This document shows, piece after piece, positions 52,541 through 64,000 of a stretch of DNA of 64,000 nucleotides. Under the pieces are notes generated by a model that did no database searches, was not told the origin of the DNA, and worked only from the letters and a program-made list of their open reading frames with translations. Positions within the stretch are counted from its first letter, which is position 1. Each line of letters opens with the position of its first letter. Source of the DNA: Phoronis australis (taxonomy: Eukaryota > Phoronida > Phoronidae); contig NMRA01000385.1 in the NCBI GenBank assembly GCA_002633005.1, forward strand, positions 315,839 through 379,838. Direction: 5' to 3'. A program made the translations under genes and the position numbers.

Positions 52541-53767
52541 GTTTTGCACGCACGTAATTTGTAAACACTGATAAATTCATACTTTAACGACGTTCGACGT
52601 GCAATAAAATTACTGCGTGATTGAAAATGGCTAAAATACGTAAACTAACATCCACTTAGAATCGAATGAGAATGAAAATGTGCGTTTTAATCAATATTGA
52701 AGTGCATTTGCTTTCATCCATTTGAAGCTCTCTTCAAAAACCATTCGATGGTTTTGTTTCATGATTGAGTTCTTAATAAGGCAAATTCCCGTTCCTCATA
52801 ACTTTTCATACCTCCATGGACTACATAATTTTAGTGATTACTCCTGGGGGTTCAGGGGGGAGTTGCCCCCAAGTGCCAGCAAAGAGGTACAAGGGAGGAG
52901 TGCAAACCAGGTGCCGGGCGCCAAATGGGTGTTGACCCCACCCAGGAGGGTATATGGGAGGAGTTCTAAACAGGTAAAACCAATGGGGTATGCCACATGA
53001 GTGTTGAGCCCCTCCCATCGTCACAAATTTTGGTTGTTTCCCTGACCATTGACAACATGTGCTGAGGTGGTGATAAGATTTGCGGCCCTCGTTTTGAGCG
53101 TGACCCCAAGGACATTTGCTTGTAATGACTGGTGGCCATCATGCCCCAGTACCATCCTGGGTGTTTTCCAACTTTTCATTACAAAGTGCTTCCAGCTCAC
53201 TGCGCGTTTCATGTCCACCTAAGGCAATTTTGAATGTGTTCCCTATTGCATACACCAGGCTGCTACCAGTGCAGACAATTGGTTTGTGCAGTAGGTGTAA
53301 CACAAGTTAGAAATAGAAAGGAAGACAATACATCACTACCACAACACTGTATTCCATTATGATGCTCCCTCACGTATAATGTTAGTAGACGTACATTGAC
53401 AACAAAGTATCTGCAGAAGGCAAGGCCTAGCCTGTGCAGTAGCCTGCACTGCAGACGATAGCGGCACCGGGACTGCGATCGAGTTGTCTTCCAACCGTGA
53501 ACAAAATAAACAAAATGAAAGTCAATGTATCATATATTAATTGAATAACAAATAATCCTTACATTTCTGGATCTTTTGGAAACGTAAAAATGACACGTTT
53601 GGGGTTTTCGTGGATGAATTAGTGCCATTTATCGCAGTGCAAAATGCGCCCTCCCCTATTGTTCTCGCGCTTCCTACTTGACCGTTTCTTATTCACCACT
53701 TGTGGCGCTAGTAATAGCGATAACAGCGAACTCACGACTGAACTCCAGCTGGAACCTTGCGTGCCGT

Positions 53768-54205
53768 TAGGTGGCCAGTAGCCAGCACGCAGATATCACT
53801 TAATTTTCCACGGGAAATTTGTTGCATAAAATTTATGTTCAGGAAATGTGAATCCTAAAAATTGTGGTTGCGCCTTTTCGCAATGCATCTTTCTACTGTC
53901 GTCGGATGACTTTTGTTTACGATACTGTCCTGTATTCATACAGTATGAATAACACAGCGGTTAAATCGGCCAGATATGTGTTTAATGTACATGTAAGTGC
54001 TTCAAGCACGCGGCTATTAAACATCACTTCAGAAACGAAATAGTTGCTGCGACGCCACTTGTTTGACAATGCTAAAAATCGTTCACAGTCCGCCATTTTT
54101 TTCACGGTGTTGTAAAGCTAACCAATGACTGCTGAGGTTACATCAACCAATGCTAAAGCGCGTGCCACTGCGTGAACCTGCGTGCTGGCCAGGCACTTAG
54201 GGGAC
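53768..54205. mobile_element. Possible inverted-repeat element
   Basis: Left TTAGGTGGCCAGTAGCCAGC and right CTGCGTGCTGGCCAGGCACT (about 54177-54200) are imperfect inverted repeats with CCAGCACGCAG in common. No clear target duplication. Confidence 0.35.
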
Positions 54206-54352
54206 CAGCGACAAGTGAACTCTCCTATTATATACTACACTCTTTGCTTCCAGTACTTCTGGAAGTACAGTTGTGTGTAAATTTCGTTCTGATCTGACGA
54301 AATTGGCAACGTGTATAATGCAAACAAGCAAAAAATTAGTGTCGCCAGGTAA

Positions 54353-54545
54353 CAAAAACCAACAAAAGTGCAGCAAAACTCAAACAACAAAAGAGCAGCG
54401 TCAATGGAAAATACCGAATAATTAAAAAAGAGACCTCCTAGCGAAAAATAGAAAACATATTCTGGAAGCCTGTTCAAAACTTTATCCAACAAAGCAGTTT
54501 CACAAAATTTCACATTTTCGAAAAATTTCAAATTTTGCAATTTTC
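54353..54545. repeat. Dispersed repeat, second copy (see 49328-49530)
   Basis: Shares GCAGCAAAA.TC, CTAGCGAAAAATRGAAAACAT, TGTTCAAAACT and AATTTCAAATTTTGCA blocks with the first copy, in the same orientation. Confidence 0.65.
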
Positions 54546-55699
54546 ACATTTAACCTTTTTACACAACATAGCTATTGTTTAACAAAAGGATAGGTTTCAG
54601 AGACGTCTCTGTGACAGATTGAGAGAACATCACACTTCAGACAAAAGCTGAATAAAATGCAGAGTTCAGTGACCCAACAGCTATGGTGATGACTTGTTTA
54701 CTATTTCCTGTTTCCGTTTCATTGTTGCACTCATTTCACTTCATGGATGTAACCTGACCTGTATGTCGACACTTGATGTCTGATTGTTTGTATTCTGGTG
54801 ATGTCTAATGAATGGACGAAACGTCCAATTAATATGAATTAACTTTTTCATTTTTGCGGCGATTGTTCGTTTTTTGATTCCATCATGGCCAAAAAATGAC
54901 GTAATTACCTTTGAAACTGGGCTTCAATTACATGTAGCAAGCACATAATATGTAAATCTGAAGTGGCATTCTCAATATTTAAGTTTGCACTCAACGGCCT
55001 TTTACCTATTTTATCTGATTGGACGGCCTGATTGCTTAGAAAAATGGTGTAAATGTTTCTTTTTGGTGCATCATAAACCTTTGTAGTGGAATTATTGCAG
55101 TCCGTGGAAAGTGTGGTTAATGCTGGCAACGTACCACAGGTGCCTAGCTGTTGATACATCGGAATACATGTTGAATGAATTGGTTAAAATTTCAGAAGTA
55201 CAATACACTTAATGACCCCGTGCTGATACGCGGAGTATAACTATTGGCCGTCCAAATAGGTCATGGCGATTTCAAGAGAAATGGATGCGGTGGACATTCC
55301 ACTCTCAGACAATTGTTTCAAGCTCAGAAAATTGATGACGTGGTGAGCAATTAGCAAAAATAGTTCCATAACCAAATCTGACTCAAACTTAATGTTAGGC
55401 ATCCTGTATAGAATTTAAAGGGGCGCTCTACTGTTATATGGGATTCGATTTGTGTTCCTTGGAAACGACCACGGAGTGTGCCAAAATGCCATCTACGGTC
55501 CCGCCAGCCACCACAGATGGCTCCGTAGTCAACAAATCCCCACATTGACGTCAAATGTGTGTCAGACCGTGTGACAGTGGGTTGTTGTGTGCATAATTGT
55601 TACGAATATAAAACGTAGAGAAAATCAAACAATATTCCACAGGTTTCCAAATGACCCAGGAGTGCTTCAAGTGCTTAAAAATATTTTTGAAAATGTATT

Positions 55700-55996
55700 A
55701 TGGTAAATAACTGCGGATTGAAAATCCATAATTACAGATTGCCGATCCATTAAAAGAAATGTATATCAGTAATAACGGATTGGCAATACATAATAATTGG
55801 TTGCGACTCTGTACTTACAGATTGCCAATCCGTAGTAAAGGATTGCAAATACGTAGTTACAGATTGACAATCCGTACTTACAGACTAGCAATCCGTAAGA
55901 ACAGCTGGAATGGTCATTGAAACATATCACAAATCCTTAATTAAACACCAGTAATTCGTAATAGCAGATTTCTTGACAATCCATAACACAATCGAT
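55700..55996. repeat. Degenerate palindromic minisatellite (CAGATTGCCAATCCGTA unit)
   Basis: Units such as TTACAGATTGCCAATCCGTA, AAGGATTGCAAATACGTA and TTACAGATTGACAATCCGTA recur at roughly 25-30 bp spacing. Each unit is itself a near palindrome (GGATTGgCAATCC), and some units lie inverted. Confidence 0.78.
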
Positions 55997-58900
55997 TTTT
56001 TTTTCTGGCATTAATGGTCCTTCGTACTTTTTGGATGTAAAGAATGAATTCTTTCCACAACTGCACCTACGTCATCATGAAAAAATTGGAAACAATAGCA
56101 TGCAATTACTCAATTTAAAAATTAAGGTCGTTAACATAAAAGGGCGATTGAATATGACATAGCATCTGTCTCTTCACTCACAGAAAATGTGGACGATGAG
56201 CTAGCCTGTCGAATTGTAAATATGTTCTTTCTGTGATTTTTCTGAAATTTGATGTTTCTTGTATAGCAGAATCAGTCTTACCACGTAAACAAAACTATGA
56301 AGAAAATTCACCTCAAACAAATAACTTTCGACATCACAGATCAGAATTCCAGTGTCATTCATATTGATCATTTCAAAGTCCACAGTTTATCCTCTATTCA
56401 GCAATTATCTTATTGTTTTTTTTTCATTAAAACGTAGGCTATGCAGATTACCCTCGTGATCCACTACAACACGTTGGTTTTTATAATGACAGAACAGTCG
56501 TGTGGGAGGTAGGTTACATACGAGCTTCAAGCGGCAACACACAGCCGTGTGCACAATTTTTGTTGCTTCTGTCAACATGGTGTCTGCAACCAGATACGAT
56601 TTTCTCTGCCTTGCTTTTTCCAAAAAGACATCTGAGTTATTGAACACATTCCTACGAGTGAACTTAATAATCTGTGCACGTTTTCACTGCATGCGGGTTA
56701 AATTAAATTAATTATTTCCACCTAATAATATGTAGAAGATTTAGCATAGGTTATGTAACGACAGTTAATAAACATGATCATTTCTACTTTATCAAAGTCT
56801 CCAATCGGACAATATCCTATCGCTCAAGGAAAACTGAAGTCAGCAGTTTATAAAAGTTGTGATTCGTTTGACTTTGATGTTAATGCGTATAAGCTGTCTA
56901 GATCACAAAATCACTGTGTTTGGATTGAAGTAGAAAAGAAAGCGTCAAAATCAGTTTCAAGTTCAATTTCGAGTACAAAGATTGGACCCCGGCCCCACAT
57001 GTGCCTAAACAAGCTCGTTACGTTTACACCTTTGTACTCACATCAGTTATAATCTACATGTAGTTTGGAAGTAGAGTTAACCATTCAACTTATTATCAAA
57101 ACTGTTGGTAACAATTTTCCTAATTATCATGTCTGCTCTCCACCTTTTTCATACAAATACAATTCAAACAATCGTTTCCTACAGCCACAGATCCGCATTA
57201 GTGAGTTAAACCGTCTTAGAGGCATCAAGGGCTTGAACACATATAAACATTGCAACTTTTTTAGGTTGAAAAAAGTTTGAAATATTTGCTGTCTTGCGTG
57301 CAATTATAATTTCGATTGCATTTATTTAAATATATGCAATCTGGATTAGTATTGAAATAATAATCAAAGTACTCATAATTCATGTCGCTCCACATCTACT
57401 AGTCATCTAATCATGTCTTAAATCAACTCGTTTTCACTTCAGAGGCATCTCAGATTTGAAGACATTTTAAAATTTTTAAGTTGATCATGTTTTCCTCTAT
57501 TTAATTTTTTAGAGTAATTCTAATTCAGATTGCATATATTAATTATTATAATCCATGCAAGTTTTAAAGCCAGTTTTAAAGTAAGAGTCCTTATATCAGA
57601 GTCATTTATAAAAACTATTCTCGCTTTGGTTCAGTTTTCTGGGATGAAACATAGGTCTCATAAAGAAAAGACACAATAAGAAAAGGCTTGGTTCTCGCCT
57701 CCTGTAACATCTTAAGGAAAACCTTGTCATACCAAGGAGCCTTCCAAGACACAAGAGGTCACGTGAATAGAACAGAGAGCGATTCTTTTGCTAGGTAGTT
57801 AGGTTTCTAAGGTAGGACAAATTTCTTTAAAGCCTTCCTTGATAAAATTGTCAAGCGAAGCCACATCTCATGGGAACTACTACCCTGACCATGTAACACG
57901 AAGTTAACGAGCAGAGGATGACAGTTCATCAAACCGGAAAAGACGAAACAATCTAACAGGTGTAGAAATCCGAGGAAAGTAGCATCCCTCTACGGCAAGT
58001 GTAAACAGTGTAGACACTTCCGATAGTCGAAATAGAGTGCTACCTAGCCGAACGGAAATCGGAATACGTTCACCTGCTTTATTTCTATCGAGACATCGAT
58101 TCGATTTTTAGGCACGACAGGTCGTTCTGGAACATCTGTCTATTCATCCGACAGCCTTTACGGCTTCGTTACTACGCAACTAATCAAAATGCGTAGAGTT
58201 GTTAAAACCGTACAACAGTAGTGCGGGTGACCTGTTCTTCGTCTAAAATATAATTAACGACATTTTAATTTCAATACCCAACTAACAAAGCACTGAGTTT
58301 CCCACATAGTTTGTTGTTCTATTCAGCTTGCTTTTTTTGTAAACAAACATTAATGACACGGAGGTAAATTAGCTGTATAGGTCATCGTGGACTGTTTTAT
58401 TCAGCTTAGTTTGCCTATTTGTTCAATCAGAATTTTTTGTGCATGACACAGGTATTAGCTCGCTCTATGAAGGTACATAAATGTCTCATAAGGTCTCACG
58501 CCGAGATATTTTCGCAGTAAGTCACATCACAGTATACATATATAGGAACTGAATAAGAGCGTTATAGATTACATCTGTGATCAATGTTCTCAAATGGATT
58601 TAAGTTGAGCCCAGTGGTAAATGCCGAATGCTGCTAATCGCAACGTTCAGCTAAATACCAAAGAGGAGACCTCCTTGTGTGGTGTGTGGGTTACTTTATG
58701 AATAGTAAGAGCATAGTTAAATAACAATATCCGTAAAGTGGCAAAATTAAAACTGCAGTGGGAACTAGACTGAAAATGAGACAATGGTGACTAATAATTT
58801 TACAGGCTGTGCCCTCTTTTAAGCTTTTAAAAAGTTGTGTAGTTACAGTTGATTCGCCAATCAATCACAAAATAGCCAATTGAGCTCGATATTTGAGCAC

Positions 58901-59688
58901 GGTGAGGTATCAACTGAGCGTTTTCTGTTGGTCAGCAACACTCAGAAAGTCTAGGGAGACAACTGGTGTAAATAGGAACTATGCTATAGAAAAAAAAATC
59001 GTTCGCGTACGGCGTACATGCGGGATATTTAAGCCTATATGCCGATCTGTGACGCTGTGCCTGAACCCAACTTCAGGCGCACGTTACTCTTAATAGAAGG
59101 TGGGCCAGGATTTGTAGGGCTCTAGAAAATGGTTTTTGTGAGTACTTTAGGGGGTCAATTTGATTTTAGTGTTTTTCAATTCATTTACTAGAATGTTTTC
59201 AAAATCTAAAAAGTTCCCACATATAAAGTTGCACATTTTTGAGAAATTTGAGTTTGAAGTTACATAATGATCAGCAAAGAGCTTAGTGAATTTATATTTG
59301 TACAAACAACAGTTTTGCTGTCTTTTTGTAAAACAAGCAATATGGTCCCATCAATATCATTGTATTGAACAATAGTACACTCACATTACATGTTTCACTG
59401 TTGTAGACTAATTGTAAACAGTGAAATTTAAAAATTGTGAACCTGGTGGCAGAAATACGAACTAAGTCTGAACGTTACTAGGAGGATATTCTGCCGTTGT
59501 CTGGCAGCAAAAATAACACAGAACACTTGAGACTGGGCAACATTTGTGCATAAATGACTGAACCATTGACTAATGGTGTAAAATGTAGCTTGTTTGCATA
59601 ATACACTAGAAATATGTTAGACGAAAACAAAATACCATAGTTCAATGATCTCTGTGAATGCATTTGCGCACAGACTGTATGAAAAATA
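55997..59688. other. Intergenic, nothing recognised
   Basis: Several short open frames (for example 56405-56647 on the - strand and 56774-57052 on the +) show no domain or conserved motif that I recognise. A pair of GTTCTATTCAGCTTG- / GTTTTATTCAGCTTAG-like phrases at about 58315 and 58395 may be a decayed duplication. Confidence 0.4.
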
Positions 59689-59850
59689 TAGATTATTACA
59701 TGGCGAAGTCGTTATCCCCCGTTATCTAGAACCCGAGTGGATTTTGGAGAATTATCGCCCGAGGGGCATTAGCCCCGAGGGTGATAATTCTCCAAAATCC
59801 ACGAGGGCTCTAGATAAGGGGGATAACGGCTGAGAACATGTAATAATCTA
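59689..59850. repeat. 162-bp near-perfect hairpin (foldback element)
   Basis: TAGATTATTACATG at 59689-59702 pairs with CATGTAATAATCTA at 59837-59850. Inside, GTTATCCCCC, TTATCTAGA, TGGATTTTGGAGAATTAT and CGAGGGGC pair with their inverses around a centre near 59770. The structure would form a long stem in RNA or single-stranded DNA. It is probably a foldback MITE. Confidence 0.82.
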
Positions 59851-60397
59851 TTTATACCACATACTAAACGAGAAACATTGCAATGAATCGATCTACCTTT
59901 CTCGACTCGCCTCGCCTCGGCTTTGTAACTACTTTCAATGTCAGAGGCCCGGGGTCGGAGGTCGTGACCTTTTAAGAAATGCCGAGCTATTTTTGTCAAA
60001 TAATGCTTATACTCAAAACCAATTGGAAATTTAAACAAAATAGAAATGAAGTGAATCTCTAAATTAAAGTTAAGTAACTATTATAGCTTAAAACACGTTT
60101 TTTACACGCTAAGCTTCGACCGGGAAATTATCGTCTGCTAAAGTAGGTTACCACTGGTAACTGAATATAATTCTCAAGTCAAAGATCCTGACGACACGAT
60201 ACCCGCATTCAAACTGGAGATCGGTGATTTACAAGTAAGAGGACATGAGAGAAAAATTTCACTGAATTAAGATATCATTTTTATGGAAATTATGTGTCTT
60301 ATTTTTCGTAGCGTATAAGTACAGTACAATGCGGTTTGTTGAACGTGTGATTATTGCGCGTGCTCATTTAACTATTCTATTTTCACTCACATCAGTC

Positions 60398-60470
60398 GCT
60401 GCGTGGTGTAGTGGTTAAGTCGGCGACCTGCAAATTCCAGGGTCCCGGGTTCGACTCCGCCCTCGGTTTC
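60398..60470 (+). ncRNA. tRNA-Cys-like sequence (SINE head or tRNA pseudogene)
   Basis: It has an A box, TGGTGTAGTGGTTAAGTCGG (60404-60423), and a B box, GGTTCGACTCC (60448-60458), at the right distance for an RNA polymerase III promoter. The anticodon loop CTGCAAA would give GCA (Cys). The acceptor and T stems do not pair well, so a tRNA-derived SINE head or decayed tRNA is more likely than a working tRNA. Confidence 0.55.
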
Positions 60471-60480
60471 CCGACAAATC

Positions 60481-60502
60481 GTTATCTCACTAGTGAGATA
60501 AC
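60481..60502. repeat. Perfect 22-bp palindrome
   Basis: GTTATCTCACTAGTGAGATAAC, immediately downstream of the tRNA-like sequence. It may be part of the SINE body or the end of an inserted foldback element. Confidence 0.8.
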
Positions 60503-60720
60503 TTTATGGGTTATTACACGGTTGTATCTGCCATTTGACGCTAATATTGTGGTATAATAGTAGATTATTCTGACAGCGTTTAGCAAGCAGTATGACACAA
60601 ATACATGACAATGATCAAAGTATGTACTTTTTTACTAAATAAACAAATAAAATTCCCAGCTCACACTTTTTAATACAAAATTAAAATGAAATAATGGAGT
60701 TACAGAAGTTGGTGGTCTAT

Positions 60721-60987
60721 TCACGGTTGATATGTCAAAGAACTATCCAATTTTATGCAGTCAGCGTTGCTGATGTTACTACAGTTGTCAAAACTGCACA
60801 TTTCTGGACAGTTTGACCCAGCGTTGCAGTAAAAACTCAGTTTCCCTGTACACATGTTCTTTTTGCACTTGCAGCATACATCATTTAGTACTGTCAATGG
60901 AGCTGTGGGTATTGCCATCCATTTTAAGTGCAAAGCTCCACCACCAAGGAGCCAACATGGCCGATTAGAGAAGGTACAGCACTGCAC
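60721..60987 (-). pseudogene. Cysteine-cluster fragment, CXC-like, probably from a transposon-type protein
   Basis: On the - strand, residues near the end read CCKCKKNMCTGKLSFYCNAG, then NCPEMCSFDNCSN. The repeated CxC...C...C pattern resembles the C-terminal cysteine cluster of several invertebrate transposon-linked proteins. No transposase domain is visible in the same frame, and no acceptor is assigned. Low confidence. Confidence 0.3.
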
Positions 60988-63900
60988 ACTGGTGATTGGC
61001 CTGTATGCAATGAAGGGTCAAACACCGAGTTCATGTTTGGAGGCAGGCAGGATTTGGGCAAACGTTTAATTCAAAATCTGTTACCATGGGCTATGTTACA
61101 TAGTGTGTCAGCAAGTGATTCGTCACTCTTCACAATCTTTGCCTTTCTTTTTTACATATCATGATGATCTATGGTACTTGGCTGCTTAAGCCTAAAGGTC
61201 TTTATCTTTGGATTTCATTTGCATATTCAGGTCTCGGGACTGAGCAGTTGCTTGCGATACAAGTCCAACTGAAAAAACGCGAACTGTTAACATTAATTTT
61301 ACATTTAACTACGAGTAAGTTGGCATGCGCATTTTCAGACGTACTTATAAAGAACTGATCCACCACCACCCTAACAAATTTAAATGCCGTCTGATCTGTC
61401 GCCTAAAAATGTTGACAGTCTAACCCTTAGATTAGTTAATGTGACTGAAAATAAGTCAGCTGATATGCGTCAGTGCAGTGATTCGAATTTAATTTTTAAT
61501 CAGATGCTCATACCATAGTTAATCGATTTACACTTAAGGTAATCAACGTTTGACAAATTACAACAGGGCCGCTGGCCACTTAGGCACTTCAATTTAATCA
61601 CCGTTGCAGCCTCCTTAGTAATTAATGTTTACGAAAAATTGAGAAGAGGTTCTTCCTGTCCCAGGCTTACGGAAGGGGATGACGGCCACCTGGGCGTGTT
61701 GATTGCAACCATCTACTCCATTTAACGTTCTCAAAAAAATTTGACTTAAAATGCTTAAAAGCACACTCACATATGATTATCCTCTGGCGCAAGCAGTGTC
61801 TATTTGGACAACTGAACGACGGAGTGTTCGAAAAACAGGATTGCATGAGTATTTGTTTACACTGTGAACAAATAAAAACATTAAGGGCCTTCTGAGGCAG
61901 TCCTCTACGTGGAAAAGGTACTTCTAAACTTATAGCAACATGACTGATGTTTTAATCAGTGTGATGCATAGCCGAAAAACATCCGGCATACGGCAGACCT
62001 ATGGTATGATCATCATCTCTCCTGGGTCAGTGGTATTGTCTAAGGCCTGGGCAGCCAAGGCGATGGACAAGTGAAAAAAACAACTGGTGATAATACTGAA
62101 CACACTTGGAAAACACTGGGATGTACCATTCAAAAACACATACCTGTTTTTTCAAAGCTATAAAATTGTTACTTCTTTCTGTTTCTTGAATTGTGGTCCA
62201 TAATATACTTTTCCTGCTAACAAATAATGCTCTCATGTTTCAGAATGTTTCTATCTTATTCAGGTTAATTGGGTGTTTAAGATTTTGGAAGTATAATTGA
62301 TTTTCTTTGGAAATCTTGGATAACATCTGTGTCACTTTCAGCAACTTCAGCTTTAGTGCTACTGCTGGTGTCTTGAAACGTTGCTATGCGTTTCTATGTC
62401 CTTTCAAATTTTGTTTCGACACTTAGTCTTATATAGCAGTTTAGCAGGACATGTTATAAGCCAGTGAGGCAAAGCAGCTGTTTTCCTGCTCAAACGTTTG
62501 TGACATCTCTTCTTCTTTTCCATCTATACTGATCCACAGAGTTGCACAGTCCATCAGCTTTTGTCAGGATGCTTCTGTAAGCTTCTTCAGGTTCTGGTTA
62601 TCGCAATTTAGTGCTGTTTGATAAGCCTTGAATTATACAAGCAACACACTCCATGGCAGCTGCCATATTGAAGTTAAAAACTAGGTTGCCCCCCGCCCCT
62701 CCCCAAAGTACTGGCCCGCCGCCTATTCTGCGTAACACTTGAGCAAACAAGTTTTTGAAATACATGTACACATCAACTTTATCGATGAAGTTTTGCTCAC
62801 TTCTACAATACTAAAGGTAAATGTTTAAGCGTTATCAATTTAACATTGAATATCTAACTGAAGTTAAAATGAATAAAAGGCAGACCAAACCTGCCAGTTT
62901 AAAGCATGTATGCACAAGATACGAGTCTATGCGTTTCAGTAAAGCTAAGCCACCTGCGCCAATTTTCGAAACACTCTACCACATTTGTTTTGAAAATGTG
63001 CATTGTTTTGGATATTGGGCATAAATCCGCGGAGATACGGTAAGAAAGTTTCAGTTGTGGAACTCGTGGCACTACTTTAGAAAGTAATATACGCACGCAC
63101 AAACGCACGCGAGCGCGTATATCGCTTGTTCGTTTTATTTTTGAGTCAATATGACAGCTGCGATCAAGCTTTTAATGTGAAAGTTTAGCAGGTCTTCACG
63201 TTCATTGTTTGCTTTGCTTGTCTTAACGTTGCTTTGAGAGAAGTTACTATTTTGCTGTATACAAATTATTAATACAGTATCAGCAAATGCAGACTATACC
63301 AGGTTATGCGATTTCTCTTAATCCTTTATACTATGCTGCCATGAATAAACATCACCATTTTTATTTACCGCCATGGTGATGTGGGCATTGCGATATACAA
63401 TAGTCCACGTTTCACTATCATTTGATAAAGAACGGCCGTAGGATCGTGTCCTTTCGCTAGATAAACCGAGTGGAAATATTAAATGCTTTTTGATATGGTG
63501 GATAAGAACGAAACTCCGCCGTCATTTTGTGATGTGTCTTGGGAGGTGAGCTTTTCTTTCCTTTTGTGTGTGTGAAAACGTTGAATTTATTTTGCGCAAA
63601 AACTAATCTTACGCTTACAACGAACATTTCTTTAAGCACAGGAGAATAGAAGGCGTTAAAGACTCATTGGCTTACAACAAGCAAAGTAAAACCCATCGTA
63701 TAAGCGTTTCGTGAATTTTTCTAAAGTTCGCTAACATTTAACCACGAGATTTTATTGAACGATTTGACTGAGCATGGCAGCTCGAGTTGAATGTAACCGT
63801 AGGCTCATATGTCTTTATTTTCAGTGGATTCAACCGCATTCATGCTGGATGATATCGTGGAATCTTTTTCAATATCTGTTTAAAACATAAGAACAAAATT

Positions 63901-64000
63901 TGCTCGTGCACATTGTTTAAACTCCCTGCTGTTCAACTAATACGAGCCGTATCGTTTGTATTTTCACACAAAACGGTGCCAAGCTTTTATTAAACCTAGC
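60988..64000. other. Window end, nothing recognised
   Basis: AT-rich DNA. The open frames are short and lack motifs that I recognise. No RNA gene or repeat family stands out. Confidence 0.4.

Larger units (their letters stand above)
52541..55690. other. Intergenic, old repeats, possible MITE
   Basis: About 52884-53018 has an imperfect two-copy GC-rich duplication (CAAGGGAGGAGT / ATGGGAGGAGTT, GTGTTGACCCC / GTGTTGAGCCCC). A possible inverted-repeat element spans about 53768-54205 (TTAGGTGGCCAGTAGCCAGC against its inverse). A repeat copy is at about 54353-54545. An 84-codon - strand frame at 54905-55159 reads like protein but is unrecognised. Confidence 0.45.

Noticed and set aside
54905-55159. 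84-codon - strand open frame that reads like protein, ending near a donor-like GTAATT
   Set aside because: No domain recognised and no partner exon found. It may be real but cannot be supported.
60398-60470. A working tRNA-Cys gene
   Set aside because: The A and B boxes are good but the acceptor and T stems do not pair, so it is called a tRNA-like element.

Overview
The window is metazoan nuclear DNA: AT-rich, with long introns, GT-AG splice sites that keep reading frame, extracellular domain families (fibrinogen-like, PAN/apple, EGF, cadherin-like) and many old transposons. The transposon types (Kolobok-like elements with THAP zinc fingers, Ty3 LTR elements, tRNA-derived SINEs, LINE 3' ends) suggest a marine invertebrate, perhaps a hemichordate, a cephalochordate or another invertebrate deuterostome. 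The sequence alone does not settle the phylum. There are no bacterial or phage genes and no CRISPR array.

From 263 to 36617 (+ strand) runs one gene, open at its 5' end. I trace 15 exons whose phases all agree, giving about 1,228 residues. Its product is a single-pass cell-surface protein. In order it has an N-terminal region with basic (furin-like) cleavage motifs, a Big_9/cadherin-like region, a 387-residue single-exon block of Gly-Asn-Cys repeats packed with Asn-Cys-Ser/Thr sequons, an EGF region, a transmembrane helix, and a Ser/Pro-rich cytoplasmic tail ending in a class I PDZ-type motif. I do not recognise it as a named family. Its introns hold most of the mobile DNA: a Ty3/gypsy relic with matching target duplications (939-4542), a nested cluster with two THAP remnants (6800-10198), a third THAP relic (about 16508), a roughly 150-bp-period satellite (26.1-27.5 kb), a TA-flanked inverted-repeat element (31603-33337, with an N gap), and a probable LTR carrying an array of heat-shock elements (33983-34747).

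From 46545 down to 40998 (- strand) lies a complete three-exon gene for a secreted PAN/apple plus fibrinogen-C-domain protein of 309 residues. It has a TATA-like box upstream and a poly(A) signal downstream. A further possible - strand first exon encoding a membrane anchor lies at 48803-48898.

The rest (36.6-41 kb and 46.6-64 kb) looks intergenic or intronic. It holds LINE 3' ends, a second Kolobok end with a THAP start, a repeat family with a recurring GTAGTGTACGTAC core (42.9-43.6 and 50.9-52.5 kb), a palindromic minisatellite (55.7-56.0 kb), a 162-bp hairpin element (59.7 kb), and a tRNA-Cys-like SINE head (60.4 kb).
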